A stretch of DNA of 7,708 nucleotides from an uncultured Oscillibacter sp. (GCA_947245315.1 CAMXNV010000105.1:1-7708); one strand, 5' to 3'; numbered from the stretch's first letter, positions 1 to 6,637 are shown. Made by a program: numbers and translations. Notes: a model not told the origin generated them from the sequence alone.

Positions 1-699
1 CTGGGGCGGCAGCTGAAGGCCATGTTAGCCAACAAGCCCTTCCTGATCGCCTTCGCCGGGCAGCTTCTGTGGGGCTTCTTCATCCACGGCCGGGGCTCCA
101 TGTACGCCTACTACTTCAAGTACGTCCAGGGGAACGAGAGCCTGATGTCCGTCTACAACCTGGTGGGCCTGGTGCCCCTGGTGGCCGGGTGCTATCTCTT
201 CAAGGCCTGGTATCAGAAGGACGGCAACAAGGGCCGGGTCACCGCCTACGGCTGCATCGGGGCCGGCGCGGCCATGATCCTCATGCGCTTCACCTCCCCG
301 GTGGCCTCCCCGGTTCCCTTCTACATTCTCTGCGCCGTCTCCAAGTTCTTCGAGGGCGTGCTGGCCTCCGGCATCTACAGCGTCATCCCCGACACGGTGG
401 AGTACGGCGAGCTGAAAACCGGCGTCCGGAACGACGGCTTCCTCTCCGCCTTCATCTCCCTGGGCAACAAGTTCGGCATCGCCATCGGCAGCTCCGGCGT
501 GGCCGCCATCCTGGCCGCCCTGGGCTTTCAGGCCAACGTGGTCCAGTCCCCCGCGGTTTTGCAGACCATCAACAACTTCTTCACCATGTTCCCGGGACTG
601 CTGTCCGTGGGCTGCGGCGTCATCTTCCTCTTCTACAAGATTGACCGCGACACCTTCCACTCCATTTTGCAGCAGCTGGAGGCCCGGAAAGAGGGCTGA
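1..699 (+). CDS. GPH-family (MFS) sugar:cation symporter, 5'-truncated
   Basis: C-terminal part of a glycoside-pentoside-hexuronide:cation symporter (melibiose carrier/MFS_2 type), an inner-membrane protein that imports sugars with Na+ or H+. The frame is open from base 1, so the start lies outside the window; the first internal Met (base 22) is not taken as the start. About 232 codons remain, consistent with the second half of a 450-500 residue protein. Visible are about six hydrophobic segments, a charged cytoplasmic loop (KAWYQKDGNKGR), and the family-typical stretch PDTVEYGELKTGVRNDGF followed by a small-residue-rich helix with GNKFGIAIGSS, matching the conserved EYGE-KTG-R...K-G signature of GPH carriers. 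It ends with TGA just before a strong terminator. Substrate cannot be read from the sequence. It converges on the sensor kinase gene, so a regulatory link is possible but unproven. Confidence 0.88.
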   Translation: MGRQLKAMLANKPFLIAFAGQLLWGFFIHGRGSMYAYYFKYVQGNESLMSVYNLVGLVPLVAGCYLFKAWYQKDGNKGRVTAYGCIGAGAAMILMRFTSPVASPVPFYILCAVSKFFEGVLASGIYSVIPDTVEYGELKTGVRNDGFLSAFISLGNKFGIAIGSSGVAAILAALGFQANVVQSPAVLQTINNFFTMFPGLLSVGCGVIFLFYKIDRDTFHSILQQLEARKEG

Positions 700-712
700 C
701 CCGGCGCATCAA

Positions 713-759
713 GCGAAAAGCGGCAGACCAAAGGTCTGCCGCTTTCGCGTCTTCTTTTT
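713..759. terminator. Intrinsic terminator, probably bidirectional
   Basis: Between the converging symporter and kinase genes there is a long hairpin. GCGAAAAGCGGCAGACC pairs with GGTCTGCCGCTTTCGC around an AAA loop (730-732), with a single bulged A at 716. On the plus strand it is followed by a T-rich tract (CTTCTTTTT, 751-759). On the minus strand the main stem is followed by TTTTCGCTT, so it can plausibly also end the kinase transcript. The plus-strand T tract overlaps the kinase TAA (758-760). Confidence 0.88.
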
Positions 760-3700
760 AAGATCCCGCTCTCCTCTGGAGCACCTCGTGGAGCACCTGA
801 TACAGCCGGTCCACCTCCACAGGCTTGGACAGGTGGCCGTTCATGCCGCACTCCACGGATTTTTTCAGGTCGTCGTCAAAGGCGTTGGCCGACATGGCAA
901 TGATGGGGATGGACCGGCAGTCCTCCCGCTCCATGGCCCGGATGGCCCGGGTGGCCTCCAGCCCGTCCATTACCGGCATCATGATGTCCATCAGGATCAC
1001 GTCGTAGGTCCCCGGCGGCGTCTCCCGGATCCGCTCCACGGCCTGGGCGCCGTCGTGGACGCACTCCACCTCGAACTTTCGCTCCTCCAGCAGGCACAGG
1101 GCGATCTCGGCGTTGAGCTCGTTGTCCTCCACCACCAGAATCCGGTAGCCCTCGAAAGACAGTTCCTCCGCCCGGGCCTCCGTCTCCACGGTCTTCCCCA
1201 GGGCCAGGGGGATGGTGAAGCTGAACGCGCTCCCCTCCCCGGGGGCGCTCTCCAGCTGGATGTCGCTCCCCATCATCTGCACCAGGCGGCTGCTGATGGA
1301 GAGGCCCAGGCCAGTGCCCTGCTGCTTGGCCGGGCTGGCGCCGGAGGCCTGCTCGAAGGAGCGGAAGACCCGCTCCTGCTCCTCCTTGGGGATGCCCACG
1401 CCGGTGTCCCGCACGGAGAAGAACACCAGGGGCGCCTCCCCTCCGGCGGACTCCTCCACCGTCAGGGTGATCCGGCCCCCCTCGGGGGTAAACTTCACCG
1501 CGTTGCCCAGCAGGTTGATGAGCACCTGGCTGATCCGCATCCGGTCCGCCAGGAACCAGCGGTGGGTCAGGGACAGCTCCTGTACGAACTGAATGCCCTT
1601 GGCCTCCGCCTGGGGGGCGATCAGCTCCCGGATGGTGTCCAGCATCTCCTCCATGTCGAAGTTTCCGGCCTCCAGCTTCATCTTGCCGCTCTCGATCTTG
1701 GACATGTCCAGGATGTCGTTGATGAGCCCCAGGAGGTACTGAGAGGAGGACTGAATCTTTTGCAGGCAGTCCAGGATCCGCTCCGGGCTCTGCTCCCTCT
1801 GGAGGGCGATGGCCGTCATGCCGATGATGCCGTTCATGGGGGTCCGGATCTCGTGGCTCATCCGGGAGAGGAACTCCGACTTCGCCTTGCTGGCGATGTC
1901 GTGCTGCTGCTGGTTCAGCTGGCCCTGGATCACCCGGCCCAGCTCCGCCAGGTCCTGATAGGCCTCCGGGTCCTCCAGCCGCTCCGGCGGCAGACCCAGG
2001 ATGCACACGTTCCCCATGTAGCTGCCGCTGTCGTACATGGGCAGCACCACCCCCTGCTGTCCCGGGGAGACGTTCAAAAAGCGCTGCACCGCCTCCAGGC
2101 GGCTGTCCTCCGGGGTGAAGCGGCGCGCCTCCTCCTGGCCCAGCCAGCTGAAAAAGGCCCGTTTCTCCTCCTCCCGGTACTTCTGCACGCTCTTTCCAAG
2201 GGTCTCCCCCCGGGGGTGCCACTGGTAGTTCAGGTAGTTGGACTTAAAGTCCGCCCGGAGCAGGGACACCAGCACGCCCTCCGCCCCGTAGTACCGGCCG
2301 ATCTTCCGCACCATCAGCGTCATTTGGGCGGGGAAGTCGCCCCCCCGGCCGAAGAGGTCCAGGGCCATGGACACCAGGCTCTCCTCGCCTCCGTAGCCTA
2401 TGGTGTTGAGGTCGTGGGCCTGGAGGGGCGGCAGGAGCTCCTGGTCCCCCAGCTCCTCGTAAAACCGGGGGCCGGAGGGCGCGCGGGCCAGTTTCGCCCG
2501 GCGGATCAGGGTCTCCGAGTCCTCCTCCCCCGTCCCCTGGGCCAGGCCCGCCCACAGCCGGAGGGGCACCGTCTCCTCCGGCAGGCCCGAGGCCTCCAGC
2601 AGCTCCTTTATAAAGTCCCCGGCCTCCTGCCGGGTCCGGCCCTCCAGCCAGAGGACCACCTCGTCCCAGTTCAGCCGCAGGGCCACCACGGCCCTTCCGT
2701 CCTCCGAGAGCGCCCGGCACCGCCGGCCCACCAGGGCCCCCAGCTCCTCCATCACCAGGTCGCCGAAGACGATGCCGTTCTGCTCGTTGACCTGCTTCAG
2801 CCCGTCCAGGAACAGGCTGGCCATGACGCCCTCCGGCCGGGCGGACCGGCGCTCCATCAGCTCCTTCCGCCCGGCGCTGTAGACGTAGAGGCCGGTGACG
2901 GCGTCCACGGTGTTCCTCCGGAGCTGCTCGGCCTCCCGGGCCTTCTGCTCTCCGATGTCCCGGATGCTCCCGATCAGCTTCCAGCGCCGCCCGTCGGTGT
3001 CGTAGACCGCCTTGCCCGTCAGGGCCACCCAGATAAACTCCGTGTTTTTCTGCCATTTCAGGCGGAACTCCGCGTACAGGTCGTCCCCGCCGCTTTGCAG
3101 GGCCCGCACCGCCTGGGCCCGGTCCTCCTCGTGGATGTAGGCCGGGTTGATGAAGCAGCCGCCGAAGGCGCCGCAGGGCCACTGCCCGCTCATGGTGGGG
3201 TGGTTCACCAGGTCCAGCATCTGGCTCCGGAGGTCATAGGAGTAAAAGATGTCCTTGGAGGACTCCAGGGCCACCCGGTAGCGCTCCTTCTCCTCCAGCA
3301 GGATGTTCTCCGCCTCCCGCTGCCGCTCCGTCAGGCCCACCACCACGTCATAGAGCCCGTCGATCTCCAGAATGTTGGAGGGCTTGAAGTCCTGGAGCCC
3401 CGCGGCCCCCCGGCTGATGCACTGCATCAGCCGCTGCACGGGCCGGGTCAGGTGACGCACCGCCAGGTAGATGCCCAAAACCCCGAAGCCCAGGCCGATC
3501 AGCACGGCGGCCACCATCCAGACGTACAGGCGGCGGCTCAGGCCGAAGAGGTTCTCCTCCGTGTCCAGGCCCAGGAGGGCCCACTCCGTGTTCTCATAGG
3601 GCACGTGGGGCCCATAGAGCCGCAGGGGGCGGGCGACGGCGTAGATTCCCTGGCCGTTCAGCCCGGCGTCCCGCACCCGGGCCAGGTTTTCATAGCCCGT

Positions 3701-4312
3701 CTCCTCCAGGACCAGCCCCTCCTCTTTGGAACGCACCAAATCGTAGAGCAGTCCCTTGCCCACCAGGGACACGTAGCGCCCCCCGGCGTCCTTCACCGCC
3801 AGCAGATAGCCCGACTGCTGGGAGTCGTTCAGCTCCGCCACGGGGAAGTAGTCGTAGAGGCTCCGGCAGGAGATCTCCACCCCCAGAACGCCGTAGGTCC
3901 GCCCCTCCCAGCGCAGGGGCAGGGAGTAGGTAATCATCTCATGGGTGTCCGCCCGGTCATTTTCCAGGCTGAAGGGCGGGGCCCAATAGCCCAGGTCCGC
4001 CGTGTCCGCCTTGGGGAACTCCGTCCCCGCCCGCCAGGGCTCATAGAAATAGTCCCCGCCGTTCCCCCGGCCCTCCATGTGAAAGCGGGTGGTCCAGTTG
4101 GTGTCCAGGGGGATGCTCCAGGCCCGGGAGAGCTCCTTGCTCCCCCGCTCCAGGAGCAGGTCCGTGTAGTCCGCCGGGTTGGTGTCCGGGTCCGAGTCCC
4201 GGATGAAGAATCCGTCGTACTCCCCCGCCTCCCCGGGGCGCGGCCCGGTGAGAATCAGGAAGACCCCGGTGGTGGAGCTGTTTTGCAGCACCTCCAGGCA
4301 CTCCGGGAACAT
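758..4312 (-). CDS. Hybrid sensor histidine kinase/response regulator, main part (downstream of an in-frame TGA)
   Basis: This is the bulk of a membrane hybrid kinase whose N-terminus lies upstream in the same frame (4648-4373), separated by one TGA. Met at 4312 is only the first ATG after that stop; it sits inside the sensor domain with a poor ribosome site (GGAG, 3 nt spacing), so it is probably not a native start. Numbering from this Met: extracellular Cache-like sensor 1-260; membrane helix 262-286; HAMP-like linker to about 340; PAS 342-455; degenerate GGDEF 468-612, with DAVTGLY and FLDGLKQVNE preserved but LNWDEV at 547-552 in place of GGDEF; GAF-like 640-780; HisKA with SHEIRTP (His820); HATPase with N box (Asn937), DTGVGIP (969-975) and GTGLGL (999-1004); receiver with ED pair (1062-1063), phospho-acceptor Asp1109 and Lys1163. 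It is expected to pass phosphate from His820 to Asp1109. There is no DNA-binding domain, so a separate Hpt protein or regulator is needed. Stop is TAA. All catalytic residues are intact despite the upstream TGA. Confidence 0.9.
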   Translation of the reverse strand: MFPECLEVLQNSSTTGVFLILTGPRPGEAGEYDGFFIRDSDPDTNPADYTDLLLERGSKELSRAWSIPLDTNWTTRFHMEGRGNGGDYFYEPWRAGTEFPKADTADLGYWAPPFSLENDRADTHEMITYSLPLRWEGRTYGVLGVEISCRSLYDYFPVAELNDSQQSGYLLAVKDAGGRYVSLVGKGLLYDLVRSKEEGLVLEETGYENLARVRDAGLNGQGIYAVARPLRLYGPHVPYENTEWALLGLDTEENLFGLSRRLYVWMVAAVLIGLGFGVLGIYLAVRHLTRPVQRLMQCISRGAAGLQDFKPSNILEIDGLYDVVVGLTERQREAENILLEEKERYRVALESSKDIFYSYDLRSQMLDLVNHPTMSGQWPCGAFGGCFINPAYIHEEDRAQAVRALQSGGDDLYAEFRLKWQKNTEFIWVALTGKAVYDTDGRRWKLIGSIRDIGEQKAREAEQLRRNTVDAVTGLYVYSAGRKELMERRSARPEGVMASLFLDGLKQVNEQNGIVFGDLVMEELGALVGRRCRALSEDGRAVVALRLNWDEVVLWLEGRTRQEAGDFIKELLEASGLPEETVPLRLWAGLAQGTGEEDSETLIRRAKLARAPSGPRFYEELGDQELLPPLQAHDLNTIGYGGEESLVSMALDLFGRGGDFPAQMTLMVRKIGRYYGAEGVLVSLLRADFKSNYLNYQWHPRGETLGKSVQKYREEEKRAFFSWLGQEEARRFTPEDSRLEAVQRFLNVSPGQQGVVLPMYDSGSYMGNVCILGLPPERLEDPEAYQDLAELGRVIQGQLNQQQHDIASKAKSEFLSRMSHEIRTPMNGIIGMTAIALQREQSPERILDCLQKIQSSSQYLLGLINDILDMSKIESGKMKLEAGNFDMEEMLDTIRELIAPQAEAKGIQFVQELSLTHRWFLADRMRISQVLINLLGNAVKFTPEGGRITLTVEESAGGEAPLVFFSVRDTGVGIPKEEQERVFRSFEQASGASPAKQQGTGLGLSISSRLVQMMGSDIQLESAPGEGSAFSFTIPLALGKTVETEARAEELSFEGYRILVVEDNELNAEIALCLLEERKFEVECVHDGAQAVERIRETPPGTYDVILMDIMMPVMDGLEATRAIRAMEREDCRSIPIIAMSANAFDDDLKKSVECGMNGHLSKPVEVDRLYQVLHEVLQRRAGS

Positions 4313-4344
4313 CCGCTCCAGCAGCTCGTTTTTCTGCGCGCCGG

Positions 4345-4378
4345 AGCGGAGGAGGGTGCTCAGGTTCCCTCCTCAGCT
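4345..4378 (-). other. In-frame TGA embedded in a perfect hairpin within the kinase gene
   Basis: On the minus strand, the TGA at 4375-4373 supplies two bases of the 5' arm GAGGAGGG, which pairs perfectly with CCCTCCTC around a 10-nt loop (AACCTGAGCA). Beyond one U/C mismatch, the preceding Ser codon AGC pairs with GCT, extending the stem by 3 bp. The 5' arm also contains AGGAGG (4373-4368), a strong Shine-Dalgarno sequence that overlaps the stop by one base. A second, partly competing hairpin lies just downstream: TCCGCTCC (4350-4343) pairs with GGAGCGGA (4319-4312), with an inner GCAG/CTGC pairing. The structure is read directly from sequence. Any role in readthrough, recoding or reinitiation is inference. 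Confidence 0.6.
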
Positions 4379-4648
4379 CTCTAAGTATTCATCCATAACC
4401 CCGTTCAGCACGGCCTCCCGCTCGGCCACGGAGGCCCAGCGCTGGTTCATGTCATTCTGCAAAATCACGCCCCGGTTCTCCACCAGGCGGCTCATCATGC
4501 CGCTGGCGTAGCTTTCCAGGGTCTGCGCCGTCCGGCGGACCACCAGGGTGCCGATGGTGATGGCCCCTTGCAGCAGCATGATGGCGATGAGGGGCGCCAG
4601 GAAAATGCGGAAAATCGTGGCCTTTTTCCGCCGGCCCTGCTCTCTCAT
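4373..4648 (-). CDS. N-terminal segment of the hybrid sensor kinase, ended by an in-frame TGA
   Basis: This 91-codon segment begins at ATG 4648, one base after the TGA of the upstream binding-protein gene, so translation is probably coupled; the local ribosome site is weak (GGGCAGAG). It starts with a basic cytoplasmic tail (MREQGRRKK), then a long membrane helix at about 11-36, then a hydrophilic helical stretch (ESYASGMMSRLVENRGVILQNDMNQRWASV) typical of the juxtamembrane helix leading into an extracellular Cache sensor. The frame is identical to that of the downstream kinase, and the residues after the TGA (GGNLSTLLRSGAQKNELLER) continue smoothly into the sensor domain. I read 4648-758 as one gene of 1,296 codon positions with a TGA at codon 92. 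If the stop is real, this fragment is a short membrane protein without signalling function. A longer reading from Met 4855 merely overlaps the binding-protein gene. Confidence 0.82.
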   Translation of the reverse strand: MREQGRRKKATIFRIFLAPLIAIMLLQGAITIGTLVVRRTAQTLESYASGMMSRLVENRGVILQNDMNQRWASVAEREAVLNGVMDEYLES

Positions 4649-4649
4649 A

Positions 4650-6119
4650 TCAGCTCTGCCCGCCGGCGGCCTTTTCCAGCGCGGCGCAGAAGGAGCCGTA
4701 CCAGTCCTCAAAGGCCGCCTCGGACACGAAGTCCGCCGACGCCTCCTCCAGGCTCTGCCCCTGGCCCATGGCCTCCAGCACCGCGGCCCGGTCCGCCGAC
4801 GCCCGGTCCGCCAGGTGGTACTCCAGCACCTTCCGGGCGGCGGAGCCGTTTTCAAAGCTCTTGTTAGTATAGAGGTTCAGCCCCTCCATGCCGCCGAAGA
4901 TGGTGGTCAGGCAGTCATGGGTCTTGGGGGCCACCGACAGGCCCTGGTCCGCGATGACCTGCTCCAGCTTCTCGGTGCTGTTGGCCTCCTTCCGCACCGG
5001 GAGGTAGCCGGACACGCAGCCGAAGCGCAGGTTGTTCTCCGCCTGGGTGAACCACTTCAAAAATTCCACGGCGGCGTACTCCCGCCGCTGGTCCGACTTG
5101 CTCACCACCATGCCGGCGCCCTGCTGCACGGCGCAGTTCCGCCCGCCCTCAAAGACCGGGGCCGGCAGCACCAGGTGCTCGATGGCGTGGCTGCCGTCCT
5201 CCTCCTCCACCTGGTCGGGGAAGTACATGGCGGAGGCCGTGGAGCCCGTGTAGGCCAGGATGTCCCCCGTCTTCACGTCGTCGGAGCGGAAGGAGCCGTA
5301 GGCCCCGAAATAGCCCTTGACCATGGGGACATAGTAGTTCTCCCAGAGGCGGCGGAGCTCCTCCTTGGGGGTGTTCAGGGCCGCCTGCCCGTTCTCCACC
5401 TGGAAAATCTCCACCCCCAGCTGCCGCATGCCGATGATGAAATAGTTGGCCAGGGCGTCCCGGCCGTAAAAGGCCCGGCCGTCCCCCAGCGTCTCGGGGG
5501 TCAGGCCGTCCGTCCACTCGTAGTAGGCCTTAGCCGTGGCGGTGATGCCCTCCACGGTCCTCAGGTCCTCCAGGGAGGCGCCGGTGGCCGCCGCGAAGGG
5601 CTCCCAGTCCGTCCGGTTGACCATGGTCACCTCCGTGGACTTGGCCGTGGGGAAGATGCGGAGGGACCCGTCGGCGGCGATGCGGCCCTCCTCAATGTAG
5701 GACGCCACATACTGGTCCAGCTCCTCCTGGCTGAGGTAGTCGGACAGGTTCGCCAGGGCCCCCGCCGTCTCGATCTCATAGGCGGTGTCGGCGTAGGAGG
5801 AGAAGATATCCGGCATGGCGTCCGCCCCCACCTCGCCGTTGACGGCGTCCCGCACCGCCGTCTCCAGATTGGCCACGGAGCCCTGGGTGTAGCTCTGGAC
5901 GAAGATGCCCCGCTCCCGGCCCACGGTGTCGTTGAACTCTTCCACCAGGGCGTCAAAGGCGGCCTCCTGGGAGCCGTTGTAATAGTGCCACACCGTCAGG
6001 GACACCGGGTCCTTGGGGTCCAGGGGGCTCTTGCTCCCGCACCCCGCCAGCGCCAGCGCCGCTCCGGCGGCCAGGCACAGCAGGCACACTCTCTTCCACA
6101 GGCTTCCCACGTGTTTCAT
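4650..6119 (-). CDS. Extracellular solute-binding lipoprotein (SBP family 1, sugar-type)
   Basis: 489-residue lipoprotein of the ABC-type extracellular solute-binding family that captures carbohydrates, anchored outside the membrane. The start at 6119 is chosen because it gives a clean lipoprotein signal (MKHVGSLWKR, hydrophobic core, lipobox LAGC with Cys27) and has a purine-rich ribosome site (AGGAAGGGG) upstream; the open frame continues to 6371, but that stretch lies in the leader. The mature N-terminus (SLTVWHYYNGSQEAAFDALVEEF) is the usual first strand and helix of these proteins, and the C-terminal AVEFLKWFTQAENN...GYLPV segment is a family hallmark. No permease or ATPase genes adjoin it. 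Instead the sensor kinase starts 1 nt after its TGA. This suggests a sensory role, presenting ligand to the kinase's extracellular domain, though use by transporter genes elsewhere is possible. The ligand is unknown. Confidence 0.88.
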   Translation of the reverse strand: MKHVGSLWKRVCLLCLAAGAALALAGCGSKSPLDPKDPVSLTVWHYYNGSQEAAFDALVEEFNDTVGRERGIFVQSYTQGSVANLETAVRDAVNGEVGADAMPDIFSSYADTAYEIETAGALANLSDYLSQEELDQYVASYIEEGRIAADGSLRIFPTAKSTEVTMVNRTDWEPFAAATGASLEDLRTVEGITATAKAYYEWTDGLTPETLGDGRAFYGRDALANYFIIGMRQLGVEIFQVENGQAALNTPKEELRRLWENYYVPMVKGYFGAYGSFRSDDVKTGDILAYTGSTASAMYFPDQVEEEDGSHAIEHLVLPAPVFEGGRNCAVQQGAGMVVSKSDQRREYAAVEFLKWFTQAENNLRFGCVSGYLPVRKEANSTEKLEQVIADQGLSVAPKTHDCLTTIFGGMEGLNLYTNKSFENGSAARKVLEYHLADRASADRAAVLEAMGQGQSLEEASADFVSEAAFEDWYGSFCAALEKAAGGQS

Positions 6120-6174
6120 AGGACAACCGCCCCTTCCTATCTCAAAAATTTCTTTGTAAGAACCTGCGCGCATA

Positions 6175-6187
6175 ACCGGGGAACGCG
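6175..6187. repeat. 13-bp direct repeat, copy 1
   Basis: ACCGGGGAACGCG occurs here and again, in the same orientation, 75 bp away at 6250-6262; both copies are preceded by CATA within a few bases. The repeat lies in the leader of the minus-strand operon and could be a protein-binding site or part of a repeated RNA structure. In GC-rich DNA an exact 13-mer twice within 90 bp is suggestive, not proof. Confidence 0.55.
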
Positions 6188-6249
6188 GGACGGGCAAGGC
6201 CCTCCCGCCGGGCAGGGGACCTTCCGCAGTCTTGCCGGGCCGCCATAGG

Positions 6250-6262
6250 ACCGGGGAACGCG
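6250..6262. repeat. 13-bp direct repeat, copy 2
   Basis: Second exact copy of ACCGGGGAACGCG. It abuts a small hairpin (ACGCC, loop ACAC, GGCGT; 6263-6276) that has no counterpart beside copy 1. Confidence 0.55.
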
Positions 6263-6381
6263 ACGCCACACGGCGTGGAAAAACCGCCCGGACCGCCCTC
6301 AGCAGCTGCGGATACAGGCTCCGGCCTCTCCGTCCCGCTGCCGGAGGGGCCCCGCAAACAAGGCTCCCCACGGTTCCGCTT

Positions 6382-6410
6382 ATCTTATCATATCTATTCT
6401 AAACTTTCAA
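6382..6410 (-). promoter_or_regulatory. Sigma-A type promoter for the binding protein-kinase operon
   Basis: On the minus strand, TTGAAA (6410-6405) is followed after exactly 17 nt by TAAGAT (6387-6382), with TG one base upstream of the -10 (extended -10, TGA-TAAGAT). The surrounding tract is conspicuously AT-rich compared with the rest of the window. The start of transcription would be near 6375. Confidence 0.65.
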
Positions 6411-6559
6411 GGCAATAAATTCTGTGGCAAATGTCCCACTTTCCCATTTTCTCCCACCGGGCGGCGGAAAAAGCGCCCGCTTCCCAGGACAAAGGGCCTC
6501 CGGACTCCAAAATCCCGGCCCCCACGTTTCTTTGCGATATTCTTTTTAAAAAATAGCCC
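6411..6559. other. Spacer between the divergent promoters
   Basis: No gene is supported here; frames crossing it on the minus strand are antisense extensions from yedF. It holds a GGGCG/CGCCC inverted repeat (6459-6463 with 6474-6478, A-rich loop) and a TTTTTAAAAAA tract (6543-6553) just upstream of the yedF -35, which may act as an UP element. I recognise no specific operator. Confidence 0.4.
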
Positions 6560-6588
6560 TTGTATTTCTCCGCCCCAGGCGGTACAAT
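6560..6588 (+). promoter_or_regulatory. Promoter for yedF and downstream gene
   Basis: TTGTAT (6560-6565) and TACAAT (6583-6588) are separated by 17 nt, a good -10 with a weaker -35, with an AT-rich tract immediately upstream. Transcription would begin near 6595. A GC-rich hairpin (CCGCCC/GGGCGG, 6603-6619) lies in the short leader, ahead of the ribosome site GGAGG (6625-6629), which is 8 nt from the yedF ATG. Confidence 0.65.
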
Positions 6589-6637
6589 GGGACGGACAAG
6601 ACCCGCCCCTCCCGGGCGGAAGACGGAGGTATGACTG

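Larger units (their letters stand above)
6120..6374 (-). promoter_or_regulatory. Long GC-rich 5' leader of the binding protein-kinase operon
   Basis: About 255 nt separate the predicted transcription start from the binding-protein ATG. The stretch is GC-rich and can form several hairpins, including ACGCC/GGCGT around ACAC (6263-6276) and GGCAAG/CTTGCC (6193-6198 with 6231-6236). It also holds a 13-bp direct repeat. The last part, near 6141-6160, is AT-rich and precedes the ribosome site. It reads as an open extension of the binding-protein frame, but the translation is Arg/Pro/Gly-rich and lies upstream of a good signal peptide, so it is judged non-coding. I do not recognise any riboswitch class in it. 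Confidence 0.45.

Noticed and set aside
4373..4375. TGA as evidence of an alternative genetic code
   Set aside because: TGA ends the symporter, binding protein and yedF genes at natural C-termini in this same window.
641..4384. 1,247-codon plus-strand reading frame opposite the kinase gene
   Set aside because: It is a shadow of GC-rich codon bias: the translation is rich in His, Gln, Pro, Leu and Arg with no domains, while the opposite strand encodes clear PAS, HisKA, HATPase and receiver motifs.
4649..4855. Longer start (Met 4855) for the kinase N-terminal segment
   Set aside because: This part overlaps the binding-protein coding sequence in another frame and gives an Arg/Pro/Thr-rich tail; ATG 4648 begins cleanly with a basic tail and membrane helix.
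4548..6248. 566-codon plus-strand reading frame opposite the binding protein
   Set aside because: Low-complexity His/Gly/Val/Leu translation without motifs, antisense to a convincing lipoprotein gene.
6263..6276. Hairpin near a T-run as a terminator or attenuator in the leader
   Set aside because: On the minus (transcribed) strand the T-run precedes the hairpin instead of following it, and the stem is only 5 bp.
6120..6371. N-terminal extension of the binding protein to Met 6371
   Set aside because: It would bury the signal peptide and lipobox about 84 residues inside the protein; its composition is Arg/Pro/Gly-rich, and the -10 lies only about 10 bp upstream of that Met.
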